NCBI RefSeq assembly: GCF_041381155.1
Contig: NC_091147.1
Span: 36,379,553 to 36,443,552 of the forward strand
Reading direction: 5' to 3'
Origin: Argopecten irradians
Lineage: Eukaryota; Mollusca; Bivalvia; Pectinida; Pectinidae
Length of the DNA stretch: 64,000 nucleotides
Notes under the pieces: generated by a model
Seen by the model: the letters and a program-made list of their open reading frames with translations, nothing else
Database searches by the model: none
What the model was told of the DNA's origin: nothing
In this document: positions 41,401-46,963 of the stretch, in pieces
How positions within the stretch are numbered: position 1 is the stretch's first letter
Layout of the letters: every line of letters begins with the position of its first letter
Program-made: the position numbers and the translations under genes

Positions 41401-44400
41401 ATTTTACATTACCATCAATTAGAATTTATTTAAGTTAATTTTTTAAAGGGACACAACTGATGTAAAACAAAGAAATGAAATTCTGTTTTTGAAACAAGCA
41501 CACTCCATTTCAAAGAGGGATTGATCAAAACAGTTTGAAAGACATTATTGAACAAACAGAACTTTATACCAAACTTGCCAACCTTGTACCATGCTATTCC
41601 CATTTAAGTTTAGCGATTAGTATGTAATATAATCTAAAGGACATCAATAGAAAGACAATGATATGTTTATTTTCCTACCTGAGTTTTAAAGAAAGAGTTA
41701 ACAAGTTTACATTAATGATGCACATTAAAATTTTTATATTTTAAATACTATAAAATAAAAATAAATACAATACTGGAAATCATGCAAGTTCTTCAGGATA
41801 ATTGTTAGATATATATAATCAGGTCACCAAAATAATGAAGAATTATACAGGGTTAACGGAAATATTAGATTTTAAACAAGGCTTTAAATTGATAAGAGCT
41901 CATTAGCAAGTTAATTATTTTCAATAATTGTAATTTGAAATCAACACACCTGTCACAATGGGTAATTATTTTTGTCCCAACACACAAATAAATGATATGA
42001 TATACCAAGAATTTATAAGTTAGAAGGATTTAGCACTCAAAATTTGGGGGGAATATCATCGAGAGAATAAGTCGCAAGCGCTTTTGTGTTTGTGCACTGA
42101 CCGTCACATTGGGCGACGACTGATTTTTCTTTGATATTCGCTAGCGCAACCGTTGATGTTGATTGCAGGGCTTATCACCTTACTTTCTGATGGTGGCTGT
42201 CATTTCATGAGATGTATTTTTTTAATGAAAATTTACATCATTACCTCTAAATCTTCCATCCGTTAAACAAGGAGCAAACATCGTGCCATTTATTAAGCTT
42301 TACATTGGTGTTTCATTTATAAGACAAGTTTTTGTTGAGAAAAATGATTTTTTATTCCCATTTCATAGGCATCTCGCGTGGTGTTTAGTAGTGTAAAGAG
42401 ACAGTGACAAATCCTTCTCACTTATAAATCCTTGGATGTACATACATGTACTTAAATGCACATGTAAAAAAGTATTAGTAAGTATTAACAAAATAATACA
42501 CCAACCCCATGATATTAAATATTAAACCGTAAACCAAGATTTCCGTATCAACTGAATTTCAGAATTTCGCAATCTGTTTAAGATGCTACACCGTTGACGA
42601 ATCGTAACATTTTTAAAAACAGGAGCAGATGAATTAGCATTTTTCTTCAGTAACAAAAGTTTTACGCTATAACCATCATTGAAAAGTTAGAGCTTCTTAT
42701 TTTACGTTAATAAAAAAGTACTTAAAATAATTAATTGCATCCAAAAAAAAAACCCATAGCACTAGTATTATAATTACCCTCTATGAAATGAGGTACTGAT
42801 GGCACGCACAAAAAAAGCCAAACAAATTATTTTATATTTGCTTTTGTGTTAATTAGACACAGATACATACATGTCATTTCTTAAACTGTTAATTATTGAC
42901 CAAATAATAAAAAAATATGTTCTGTCGGTGGTGGAGCAACTTCAACTTTTTGCAAATATTTTTTAAGTGATTGATAGTAGAGAAATCTGTGTAAATATAA
43001 ATAGCACATTGAAATATTAATAAGTTTACAAGTGTTTTAAATACTTTACCTTGTCTGGCTACAATAAATCAAATCAACACATATAACTTCAGGGCCCATA
43101 GTGCATGCAGTTATGGTGTATATAGATACATTATCATGCACAGACCATGCAGCCATACATCTTTGCTTGCCAAAGGTTTCAGTACAGTACAAACCAATTA
43201 TGCTTATTTAACTTTTCTTTTTCATTCAGAGTTATCTGCTCTTTAGTCAGAAAATGATTTGATTTTAGCTTCAATATTAAGCCTAAATCCAAATAAGCCT
43301 AAACAAAAATAAGCCTAGGTCAAAATAAGCCTATAGATTCAAAAATAAATCTGAATTCAGAAATTATCCTCTGGTACAATCAATAAGCATATGTTCACAT
43401 TCACAATTTAACACAAATTAAACCATAATCATAATAAGATTTGGATAAAATAAGCACATCATCACAAATAGAGTTCACATATAGTGCCTGGTACATGCAT
43501 GAATGAGCCAAGATACAATTAAATAATTCCTGGTTCACCCACCAATAAACTCAGGATAATGAATAAGCCCAATTCCACAATAAGCCATATTTGTAACTTG
43601 CACAGGTCTTTCAATTAAAATCTTGAAATATAAGCTCAAACTGACTAATTAGAAATTGAAATCCCCTTCAAACATACTCTTTAATCTAGGAACACAGATT
43701 CACCATGTCCAAGGAAATGTCCTTGAAAATGGCCATGCAACGTATCTAAATTTCCGTTTTCGTTTTTTAGGTAAAGGTGTGGTTACATACAACGGCTTAT
43801 CTACGTAATGATATAGCCCAAGTGACTTCAGAAAGCCTATAACATCAATTTCCGAAGACTTAACATGTCGTCTTGGTTTTCTAGTGTCTTGTTTGGATTG
43901 GTGGCCCTGACGGGCAGAGTTTAGGAATTCTTTCTTACCAGCAGGGGTCATGGTTTGAAGAGCACGACGCTGTTCTCTCACTTTCTCTCTAGCTGCCTGA
44001 AGTCGATCTCGTTCCTGGACTAGAAATCTGGTCAATTGAATATGAAATGATTTTATAATAATATGAAATATGACAATAATGTTTTAAGTTACGAACACAT
44101 TTTTACATTAACATTACAGCTTCTAGCAGCAGTAAAATATAATATTACAAATCCTATGGTACCACAATGAAAGTCTACTTAGCAACCCCTATATGAAGAA
44201 ATTTAAGGTTACATTTTGCATATTTTGACCTATTCTTTCTGATGGTATAGTCAAAATTTGACATTTTGAATATAAATGAATTTGGACTTGCTAAAATGGC
44301 CTAAAATTGATGTTCAAAACAGGAGTCTCCCTCCAAAATAGGGAGGGTTGGCAAGTATGCCTTTAAACCAGTTTCCTTCTTTCCTGACAACTTAATTTTG

Positions 44401-46315
44401 TGATTTCCATTTCAAGACAAAGATTTATTTACATTCGCGGATTTGACTGGAAATTCCTATACAAGTATCAATGATATGCAACAGTAATCTGGACCCTAGA
44501 CTTAATCACTTTTAACAAATAAATCTTCATCAGAAGGTGGTTTTTAAAACATTATAAAATTATTATTACTTTAAAGAATTTCATATTTAACTATGGAAAT
44601 GTTCAATGTGAACTTTGCAATTTTGTACAAAGTCATATTGAAGCTAAAAATCATGCAGAAAAAAATCTTGATTTTGTAAAAGTTATTATTTACCTTGCTT
44701 CCAATTCTACTGCATTCTGCTGCCTTGAAAATTCTTTAGTTCTCTGAGCAATTACAGTATCTATATTTTCACCTGAAATCAAATCATGAATTAATATCAT
44801 AATGGTAATTTTGTCACCGGTTTCTTTCTCAATTACTAAACTAAAATTTTCTGTTGACCAATTATAAATCATAGAGTTTTGATTTTAATGATTTAAAGAT
44901 TTTAAACCTAAATATAAGCTCTGTTTAATTTTCACCGGAGATAAAAATTGGGAAAATCATGATATCTGAAACTGATATTCACTCTTCATAATGTATATAC
45001 AATCATGCATTTACCTACAAAGTAGATAATTAAGCAACTTTTATAATAATGGGAAAAAATTTATATGACATACAAAAAATACTAGTTTTGCACATGTATT
45101 GAAAAAAAACCAATGTGAACATTTTTTTCTACTAATGAATAAACTTTATCAGCAGCATGAGATAGCATGGAAATTCAAGATGTCTGTTTTTGAACTTTTG
45201 ATGTTTTGCTTTAATCAAAGTCAAATGCTATCACCTATACCAACCATTTTTTATGCTTGCAGCACTATCTCTTCCATAACCTCTCTCTTTTTCTGCCAAC
45301 AAAAGTTGGTCTTTGTTGTGACGATTCTACACAAGAAAAAAAGCACAAATATAGAATATAATCCAAACATCACATAAACACTTTGTTTCTTGATTATTCG
45401 GAAAATTTAATGTATATCATTAACAATAATGCTAGACTTTAAAGAAAAACAATCCCCAAAAGTTATCAAGCTATTTTCAAAGTTCTAAGACTGATGTTTA
45501 TATCAAATCATACACAGTTACCTCGGCACCCATGTAAAACAGCTCATGTTAAACATAATCACTGCCTCTGCCAGGGATCAAATTTGGGAGCTACAGGTTA
45601 GGCCAAAAAAAATTATATGCATGTTTCAGGTTACATGACTGAAAAAAATAGGGTAGGTCGGTCGTGAATTTATTTTATTTTATTTTTTTATTTTATTTTT
45701 TTAGGAGAGGTGGGGGAGGGGTTGAGTTGCTTTATTACTACATTACAAAGTAGGCTGGCTAGAAGTCTTTTATTTCTCATTACCATAATTGAACTTTATC
45801 TGGATAAACTTAAAGCCAGCGTAAAAATCTAAATTGAAAACTTCACACACTACATTTTTGTTTTGAAAAAGTGTGATAAAATAGGTAGGGTCGGAGGTAA
45901 AAACTAGGGTAGGTAGGGGTACCTGAAACATACATATTTTGTTTGTTGGCCTAACTAGACTCACTAAACTGATCACGCTAAAGAGAATTTCTCTGTCGTC
46001 TGTGATTAATATTTACCAGGGTTACAATGATATACAATAATCTCCACTTACTAAAACATTATTCTGTATTTCCTTTTGTCTGTCCTCATGTTCCTGCATG
46101 CGACTCAGCCTCTCTATCAGTTCTTTTTTGTCCTGCTGTTCCTTTTCCAGTCGTTCGATCTCTCGTTGGATTTTCTCCACCTTCCTCTGGCCAAGTTTCC
46201 CTCTGTCCACTGGCATCGGAAGGTAAACGTCTCCACCATACCGATCTCCCATGTTGCAGATGTTCAATTTTCAATCCAGGTGAGCAGAAGATCTTCAAAT
46301 CTTCACATTTTAAAT
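8836..46315 (-). CDS. 27-exon gene: coiled-coil plus WD40-like axonemal-type protein, 1021 aa
   Basis: Exons (high to low): 46252-46052, 44743-44694, 44027-43939, 37155-36984, 36455-36356, 31860-31772, 31069-30970, 30392-30294, 29658-29555, 27956-27837, 25282-25123, 24249-24141, 22305-22156, 21735-21647, 19489-19367, 18975-18818, 17809-17800, 17654-17573, 17051-16978, 16304-16182, 15434-15344, 14764-14640, 13608-13479, 12784-12678, 12310-12225, 10317-10101, 8943-8836. Coding length sums to 3066 nt, in frame throughout. Residues ~1-115 are a charged coiled coil; ~115-375 helical; ~376-415 Lys/Glu-rich; ~430-900 WD40-like strands (NVWAF, ENGDVLKADLE, DSDGYIMLWKLD, NIRGELKAYSLNTG); acidic end. 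Known family behaviour: such proteins sit in axonemal dynein or radial-spoke assemblies. Family name is not assigned; a faint C-terminal likeness to WDR93/CFAP297 (PIEQRC) is only recollection. Weakest joins: exon 2 and exon 13 acceptors and the exon 3 donor. Confidence 0.85.
9690..10010. repeat. Dispersed element copy
   Basis: Shares blocks (AAGACAGCTCACATG..GTTAACA, ATGTCATTAATTTTGACA, GGATTTCTCAACCC) with 14185-14430 in the same orientation. Lies in the last intron; no coding capacity. Confidence 0.5.
10101..10317 (-). CDS. Exon 26 (C-terminal helical domain)
   Basis: Acceptor TTTGATAG, donor GTAGGT, ends phase 0. Longest exon of the C-terminal half (73 residues): NEHQVMPIEQRCNFITQELG, then helices ending VENYLALQEE. 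A longer minus-strand reading frame here (to 10496) just reads into the intron. Confidence 0.93.
10454..10796. repeat. Inverted-repeat element, AAGATGCTCCACC family, copy 1
   Basis: Ends TTAAGATGCTCCACCACTGA and GCGTTGGAGCATATTTAA in inverted order. Interior ATGCAATTAATT..AAGCTCGAACTTTTCAAAGG is shared with 22500-22745 and 42578-42945. Confidence 0.65.
11294..11947 (-). mobile_element. Helitron-associated (HINE-like) element with ~167-bp core repeats
   Basis: Read on the minus strand it begins ACAAGAGCTGTTGGAGAACA, carries three core units (GTTAAAGTTTTTGAGCAAG spaced 165-168 bp apart), then a GACGCCGACGCC microsatellite-like run and a terminal hairpin (CTATTCTTCGAATAG). Same architecture as the 157-bp and 146-bp elements in this window but a different sequence. 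Confidence 0.6.
12225..12310 (-). CDS. Exon 25
   Basis: Acceptor ATTTGTAG, donor GTAAGT, ends phase 2. Encodes KINYISVVDFTDKNTYRQRR and AMWKSYEV, closing the propeller-like region. Confidence 0.9.
12553..12713. repeat. Duplicated 3' end and donor of exon 24
   Basis: 12644-12713 (exon end, GTAAAT donor, CTATCAGTTTCCTGATAG) is copied at 12553-12624 with about 75-80% identity. The copy keeps CTATCAGTTTCTTGATAG and GGCCGTA but has GTACAT at the donor position. Confidence 0.75.
12678..12784 (-). CDS. Exon 24
   Basis: Acceptor CTTCAG, donor GTAAAT, ends phase 0. Encodes FPGCLIDASDWDLPRNLEVT then VMCSKGKTYAVFYGQ, a strand-rich blade. Its 3' end and donor have a decayed copy just downstream at 12553-12624. 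Confidence 0.92.
13479..13608 (-). CDS. Exon 23 (WD40-like)
   Basis: Acceptor TTTGATAG, donor GTAAAA, ends phase 1. Encodes SSYVFVNIRGELKAYSLNTG, a typical blade (strand, turn, strand, small-residue turn), then QIVMMEREEDRFS. Confidence 0.93.
14518..14597. repeat. CACCCCTGAA inverted-repeat element, copy a
   Basis: About 80-90 bp, ends TTCACCCCT and AGGGGTGAATGAG in inverted order, interior CTCTTC(C/T)A..CATTATGAAATT. Ten copies are visible in the window. Confidence 0.75.
14640..14764 (-). CDS. Exon 22
   Basis: Acceptor TTTGACAG, donor GTAAGT, ends phase 0. Encodes AHLTIVVCDLTIGELKPFRR, a propeller strand pair, then a helix ending NNVVQYD. An inverted-repeat element ends about 43 bp from its donor. 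Confidence 0.92.
15050..15138. repeat. CACCCCTGAA inverted-repeat element, copy b
   Basis: Starts AGTCATTCATCCCTGAAGAC and ends TTTCAGGGGTGATTTGG. Confidence 0.75.
15344..15434 (-). CDS. Exon 21
   Basis: Acceptor ATTTCAG, weak donor GTTTAA, ends phase 1. Encodes VKYTKIFEPRMSTNGRDMIF then MMLFPSYPPK. Confidence 0.88.
15565..15613 (+). mobile_element. Solo 3' end of a pearl/HINE-like element
   Basis: CCGCGCCATGACATAAGCTC then the hairpin GGCCCTTCGGGCC and GGTGAGCTAA: identical in layout to the 3' ends at 33,720 and 36,116, without core repeats. Confidence 0.7.
16182..16304 (-). CDS. Exon 20
   Basis: Acceptor CATTACAG, donor GTATGT, phase 0 at both ends (41 codons). Encodes LYVYAPKGGVKTNGAMFHLV and further beta-strand-like sequence ending RMYKPIK. 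Confidence 0.92.
16978..17051 (-). CDS. Exon 19
   Basis: Acceptor GATTCTAG, donor GTGAGT, ends phase 0. Encodes QTTLDNMQLGDPWHREILRD and EGLT. Confidence 0.88.
17573..17654 (-). CDS. Exon 18
   Basis: Acceptor ATTTTCAG, donor GTAAGT, ends phase 1. Encodes MIFTDRLSQMPGERPRTLQE and IAKQRKT, a loop or helix between blades. Confidence 0.9.
17761..18290. repeat. Tandem duplication containing the microexon
   Basis: 17775-17895 and 18075-18190 are copies (GGTTAACATTTTGAACAAC then the microexon and TGTACATATAACATAGCACT); 18015-18075 and 18225-18285 are a second repeated block (TTGTGACCTCTAACCTT). Partial third copy near 18280. Confidence 0.75.
17800..17809 (-). CDS. Exon 17: 10-nt microexon
   Basis: Exons 16 (ends phase 2) and 18 (starts phase 0) cannot join directly. 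The 10 bases TCAGCCCAAG, between an acceptor with a good tract (AATCTGTTTAG) and a GTATGT donor, give exactly the missing phase and read NQPK across the junction. A duplicated copy with a 12-nt version lies at 18100-18111. Inferred from phase and splice sites, not transcript data. Confidence 0.72.
18385..18475. repeat. CACCCCTGAA inverted-repeat element, copy c
   Basis: TTCATTCACCCCTGATGACA to TTTCAGGGGTTGATGAGTT. Confidence 0.75.
18818..18975 (-). CDS. Exon 16 (clearest WD40 blade)
   Basis: Acceptor TTACTCAG, donor GTAAGG, ends phase 2. Encodes EELEGINVIGKGIEAELLRR then HKTIITFMGYVDNINRMVTV and DSDGYIMLWKLD. The His, the SDG turn and the terminal LWK give the most canonical WD40 repeat in the protein. 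Confidence 0.93.
19367..19489 (-). CDS. Exon 15 (WD40-like)
   Basis: Acceptor AATTCCAG, donor GTTAGT, 41 codons, phase 0 at both ends. Encodes NMICIALENGDVLKADLEYA, a beta-strand/turn pattern, then a Ser/Thr-rich loop. The intron upstream (19.5-21.6 kb) holds the 146-bp-unit element. Confidence 0.85.
20250..21331 (+). mobile_element. HINE-like element with 146-bp core repeats
   Basis: Starts ACAAGAGGCCCAAAGGGCCT, carries about five and a half direct units of 146 bp (TCAGGATCATTTCATGCAAG..CAAGATGGCGGCTGTG..TTTCGGATCGACCCG) and ends with a hairpin (TGACCTTTCGGGTCA) plus GATGACCTAAAAA. Units are 90-97% alike, so expansion was recent. Plus-strand reading frames of 63-65 codons are created by the repeat; 146 is not a multiple of three, so they are not conserved coding. 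Confidence 0.7.
21647..21735 (-). CDS. Exon 14
   Basis: Acceptor ATTGAAG, donor GTACAG, ends phase 0. Encodes PFVEQETLTQSFSPTVATFY and PSFSFFGIQ, the outer strands of a blade. It is too short to stand out as an ORF and was found from phase continuity. Confidence 0.75.
22156..22305 (-). CDS. Exon 13 (WD40-like; competing acceptors)
   Basis: Encodes NVWAFLGGGLRKADTKSLG and, later, QLGLLFQFDTDENDFMFYQ; donor GTAAGT, phase 1. Two acceptors lie 7 bp apart. GTTGCAG (exon start 22312) has the better tract and would give GLVNVWAF, the better blade, but is one base out of phase with exon 12. GGCCTAG (exon start 22305) is in phase. I use the in-phase site; a missed short exon or an assembly indel would change this. 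Confidence 0.72.
22297..22502. repeat. Acceptor-like repeats upstream of exon 13
   Basis: Four degenerate copies of GACTAGGCCCTGCAACATGG (about 22301, 22351, 22398 and 22457), the first being the real exon 13 start and acceptor. In minus sense each offers a TTGCAGGGCCTA-like 3' splice site. Confidence 0.6.
22500..22745. repeat. AAGATGCTCCACC family, copy 2 (truncated)
   Basis: Left end AAAGATGCTCCACCGCTGAC, interior AATAATTAATTGCATCCCG, no right inverted end. Confidence 0.6.
22985..23453 (+). mobile_element. LINE 3' end with (ATCT)n tail
   Basis: Translation at 23057-23226 (EIIVNFLHVNDYVTFTNMSE then KFILG) looks like the C-terminal end of molluscan non-LTR retrotransposon polyproteins. It is followed by a short 3' UTR, AATAAAGAAT and about 22 ATCT repeats (23364-23453), a common 3' tail type. 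5'-truncated, with stops. Confidence 0.5.
23640..23865. repeat. Fragment of another HINE-like family
   Basis: Has the GACGCCAACGCCGACAC.. microsatellite-like stretch that precedes the 3' end in the 11.3-kb element, then a GTGTCGCCCTGCGTTGCAGG end. Core units not repeated here. Confidence 0.4.
24141..24249 (-). CDS. Exon 12 (WD40-like strands)
   Basis: Acceptor TTAAACAG, donor GTACAT, ends phase 1. Encodes GVLSMVRSPNQRFLAVGTIH, the hydrophobic-strand, turn and small-residue pattern of a WD40 blade. Confidence 0.9.
25021..25103. repeat. CACCCCTGAA inverted-repeat element, copy d
   Basis: Ends ACCCCTTAAGGCACATTT and TTTCAGGGGTGAACGAGTTA; its right end is 20 bp from the exon 11 donor. Confidence 0.75.
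25123..25282 (-). CDS. Exon 11 (acidic lead, start of propeller region)
   Basis: Acceptor TGTTGCAG, donor GTGAGT, ends phase 0. Encodes DDDEDPDIVVLEYHHIIPVD then a basic segment ending EVEYWS. A decayed copy of the exon start is at 25341-25395, and an inverted-repeat element ends 20 bp from the donor. Confidence 0.9.
25252..25395. repeat. Duplicated 5' end and acceptor flank of exon 11
   Basis: 25252-25310 (TCCTCATCGTCGTC, acceptor, GGTTACCATGACAAC) is copied at 25341-25395. The copy lacks the CTGCAAC block, so its AG acceptor is lost. Confidence 0.75.
26300..26508. repeat. TACAGT..ACCTG inverted-repeat element
   Basis: Ends in the style TACAAT(T/C)AAACCTG and GACAAGTTCTACTGTA with TA at each end; interior mentions GGTCACTT. 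Same family as 31484-31654, and single ends near 15698 and 54826; pogo/Tigger-like non-autonomous by its ends. Confidence 0.5.
27837..27956 (-). CDS. Exon 10 (Lys/Glu-rich linker, abuts the minisatellite)
   Basis: Starts RMELWGHSQPFTLKAAPQRI and continues into a low-complexity KKKKPEKKKKEEV and EEEGD segment; ends phase 2 at GTATGT. Its acceptor (TTTTTGTATAG) is the last, slightly altered unit of the 42-bp tandem array at 27961-29236, whose repeats copy this acceptor and the first codons of the exon (MELWGH). Confidence 0.9.
   Translation of the reverse strand, partial: DGVMGSLTAIHSKGSSSTHQKEKAGEEEERRSDTRGRRR
27961..29236 (-). repeat. 42-bp minisatellite (~30 units) derived from the exon 10 acceptor
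   Basis: Perfect-period 42-bp units in two alternating versions (AACAATCAAAAGGTCATGAC and AACAAACAAAAGGTCGTGAC, each followed by CCCATAACTCCATCCTATCA). In minus sense each unit is a pyrimidine-rich tract, a GATAG acceptor and GATGGAGTTATGGGGTCA, the start of exon 10. Because 42 is a multiple of three, the array is open over 187 and 246 codons as a 14-residue repeat (FDRMELWGHDLLIV), but it is intronic. Confidence 0.95.
29452..29481. repeat. (TA)n microsatellite
   Basis: About 15 TA units in the intron between exons 9 and 10, 75 bp from the exon 9 donor. Confidence 0.9.
29555..29658 (-). CDS. Exon 9
   Basis: Acceptor TTTGAAG, donor GTACAA, ends phase 2. Encodes AIVLGEDQGRQPNDQG then YGYQQQRNRQ, a polar, probably disordered stretch. 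The exon contains AAGGGAGACAAC, a near match to a short motif that recurs through the window. The next intron is mostly the 42-bp minisatellite. Confidence 0.88.
30294..30392 (-). CDS. Exon 8
   Basis: Acceptor TTATAAG, donor GTATGT, phase 0 at both ends (33 codons). Encodes VTADMTQEAVDEQKHTYG and an alpha-helical remainder ending MNRTE. A CACCCCTGAA-type inverted-repeat element begins about 26 bp upstream of its acceptor. Confidence 0.9.
30418..30631. repeat. Two CACCCCTGAA inverted-repeat elements, copies e and f
   Basis: 30418-30504 and 30544-30631, in opposite orientations and 40 bp apart, just upstream of exon 8. Confidence 0.75.
30970..31069 (-). CDS. Exon 7
   Basis: Acceptor TGAACAG, donor GTAGGT, ends phase 0. 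Encodes ALLEKDSKDLEQAAIALSER and KAVQLIMEELVLD, a continuous amphipathic helix. Confidence 0.9.
31484..31654. repeat. TACAGT..ACCTG inverted-repeat element
   Basis: TACAGTCTAACCTGACTATA at the left and TAAGACAGGTTTTACTGTA at the right, 171 bp, TA at each end. Confidence 0.6.
31772..31860 (-). CDS. Exon 6
   Basis: Acceptor CCATGCAG, donor GTAAGT, ends phase 2. Encodes VRAILDDVVTSFLDSYFRPA and then PMVEKEAY. The pattern looks like the docking helices of radial-spoke-type proteins, but this is an impression rather than a motif match. Confidence 0.9.
31967..33720 (+). mobile_element. Pearl/HINE-like element 1, 157-bp core repeats plus ACGG run
   Basis: Starts ACAAGAGGCCCAGAGGGCCT then GTATCGCTCACCTGG, followed by about ten units of ~157 bp (CAAAATTTATACAAGTTCTG..GGCCAAATTTGG..AAGTAGCGATTTA), a GGAC/GACGG microsatellite (33636-33667) and a 3' end GCTCACCGGCCCTTCGGCCC then AGGTGAGCTAAAAA. 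Known architecture: molluscan pearl, CvA, DTC84 and MgE elements, grouped as Helentron-associated. Unit divergence is clearly higher than in element 2, so it is older. Non-coding. Confidence 0.85.
33773..33862. repeat. CACCCCTGAA inverted-repeat element, copy g
   Basis: ACTCGTTAACCCCTGAAAAC to TTTCAGGGGTGAATGAGTTA, between the two pearl-like elements. Confidence 0.8.
33999..36116 (+). mobile_element. Pearl/HINE-like element 2, 157-bp core repeats plus ACGG run
   Basis: Same left end, core and right end as element 1 and in the same orientation, 278 bp away. About twelve units, the last eight nearly identical (recent expansion), then a longer GGAC/ACGG microsatellite (35984-36066). Plus-strand frames of 66-106 codons are repeat by-products. 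Confidence 0.88.
36212..36300 (-). pseudogene. LINE reverse-transcriptase fragment
   Basis: Minus-strand reading GLKQGDNLSPTLFNIFN is a clear match to the conserved G-x-x-QGD-x-L-SP-x-L-F-N block of reverse transcriptases. It sits in the intron 56 bp past the exon 5 donor and has no other RT blocks intact. Confidence 0.7.
36356..36455 (-). CDS. Exon 5
   Basis: Acceptor TATTGCAG, donor GTAAGT, ends phase 0. Encodes QDVQRHYEKYKRPYRGEMG and SYKPNQIEHYFL, a basic helical segment with many aromatics. The 4.5-kb intron that follows holds both pearl/HINE-like elements, and a LINE reverse-transcriptase scrap sits just downstream (36212-36300). Confidence 0.9.
36984..37155 (-). CDS. Exon 4 (Gly/Ser/Thr-rich linker then helix)
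   Basis: Acceptor CCCTTCAG, donor GTAAAA. Begins with two bases that complete Asp with the phase-1 donor of exon 3. Encodes a flexible stretch (VQRGGGSGSTPYSRLS) followed by an amphipathic helix (ATIKDTIKTLPQTVDKIM). If the exon 3 donor is not used, translation could instead begin at the internal Met of this exon. Confidence 0.85.
37156..39585. other. Intron 3, right part: AT-rich, few recognisable features
   Basis: Holds CACCCCTGAA copy h (37566-37655, degenerate) and a (TTTA)n/(TTCA)n low-complexity run at 38940-39080. No exon with adequate splice sites and reading frame seen. Confidence 0.5.
39586..39727. repeat. 142-bp inverted-repeat element
   Basis: Left ATCTTACACTCGTGACTATG and right CATAGACATTCATGTAAGAT are inverted over ~45 bp, with repeated ATCAAACTCG blocks inside. 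Confidence 0.65.
40560..41240 (+). mobile_element. Probable retroposon 3' end
   Basis: Ends CTCTAAATAAAACTTCTTGA then CTCTTGAC, a poly(A)-signal plus short heptamer-like tail often seen at molluscan LINE/SINE 3' ends. The rest is AT-rich without recognisable protein. Confidence 0.4.
42009..42435. repeat. GGATTTATAAGTGAGAAGGATT inverted-repeat element
   Basis: Left AATTTATAAGTTAGAAGGAT and right ATCCTTCTCACTTATAAATC, inverted. A second, shorter copy is at 60598-60760. Both carry GTGTTTAGTAGTGTAAAGAG (or its complement). Confidence 0.65.
42578..42945. repeat. AAGATGCTCCACC family, copy 3
   Basis: Left AAGATGCTACACCGTTGACG, right GTCGGTGGTGGAGCAACTT; the most complete copy. Confidence 0.7.
43700..44027 (-). 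CDS. Exon 3, with read-through alternative terminal exon
   Basis: Starts phase 2 (completing Arg) and continues the coiled coil (FLVQERDRLQAAREKV). A good donor GTAAGA at 43938-43933 would end the exon at 43939 in phase 1, matching the exon at 37155. If that donor is not used the frame stays open for a further ~78 codons to a TGA at 43700, giving a very basic tail (PLPKKRKRKFRYVAW) and a protein of about 190-200 residues. An ATTAAA-type poly(A) signal (minus sense) lies about 15 nt past the stop. Both forms are plausible. Confidence 0.75.
44694..44743 (-). CDS. Exon 2 (coiled coil; acceptor uncertain)
   Basis: Encodes RTKEFSRQQNAVELEA and ends phase 2 at a GTAAAT donor. The acceptor used here (GCTCAG, exon start 44743) is the one that keeps phase with exon 1. 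A stronger-looking acceptor (GATTTCAG, exon start 44772) would add GENIDTVIAQ but needs an upstream exon ending in phase 1. A possible 40-nt exon at 45300-45261 (KKREVMEEIVLQ) would supply that phase but lacks a GT or usable GC donor. Confidence 0.6.
45598..45954. repeat. TTAGGCCAA inverted-repeat element
   Basis: TTAGGCCAAAA..GCATGTTTCAGGT at the left and ACCTGAAACATACATA..GTTGGCCTAA at the right, with AGGGTAGGT blocks just inside each end; 357 bp; interrupted by a (TTTTA)n run at 45662-45705. Lies in intron 1. Confidence 0.75.
46052..46315 (-). CDS. Exon 1 (5' UTR end plus start codon, coiled coil)
   Basis: Coding part is 46252-46052 (67 residues, MGDRYGGDVYLPMPVDRG then a Glu/Lys/Arg/Gln heptad-like helix). 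The ATG at 46252 is the first in frame: a TGA lies seven codons upstream. A pyrimidine-rich acceptor ends at 46316 (TTATTGTAG), so 46253-46315 is 5' UTR. Donor is GTAAGT at 46051-46046, phase 0. Several shorter antisense reading frames over this exon are shadows. Confidence 0.88.
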
Positions 46316-46479
46316 CTACAATAATTAAAAAGAAAATACAGTTAAATCTGTCTTAACATGTGATGAAATAATTAAAAAAATATTGTTATTGAAATATTAA
46401 AATTGTAATTGCTTTACTTCCTAGAAAGTAATGAGACTACAATTTTAATACTTCAAATACAGTATTTCTATAATTATAC

Positions 46480-46765
46480 TTTACAAGTCTGAACTATCTC
46501 ATAGTAAAACTGAAGACAGCTCAGAGGAAAAAATCTGAACCAAGACAGGCGAGCAAAAATTTCCTTTGAAGGCTACACAGAGAGAGCGATGCCCAACATC
46601 AAAGCCACACAGTCCACCACAGTGTACCGTTATACAGCTCTTTTGATGTGCATCAAAGGACTAAATTACCTTTTCTGTTCTGTTGCCTCCAGTTTTACTA
46701 TCAGATAGTAAATGGGTGAAAAGAATGTATGTGATCGGAACCCCTGGAGTATTGAGGGTGGGCCT
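46480..46765. repeat. Dispersed element, second long copy
   Basis: Homologous to 2052-2340 (ACTATCTCATAGTAAA, TGCATCAAAGGACTAAATTACC) and ends GGAACCCCTGGAGTATTGAG. It lies 165 bp upstream of exon 1, inside the presumed first intron. Confidence 0.7.
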
Positions 46766-46963
46766 TGGTAAGATACTCATATTAAGTCACCATTTTCCAC
46801 TTCATATTTAATACCAAAAAAGGTCATATTTTAAATTTTGGGTCTAAAGATATTAAAGAAATTCTGGAAAACAAAGTAATAGAATTTGTTGCAAATTTTG
46901 TTAGAATTATTAACAGATCATTCTTAAATTAACTTGCATACAGTAATTTCATTAATAATAAAC

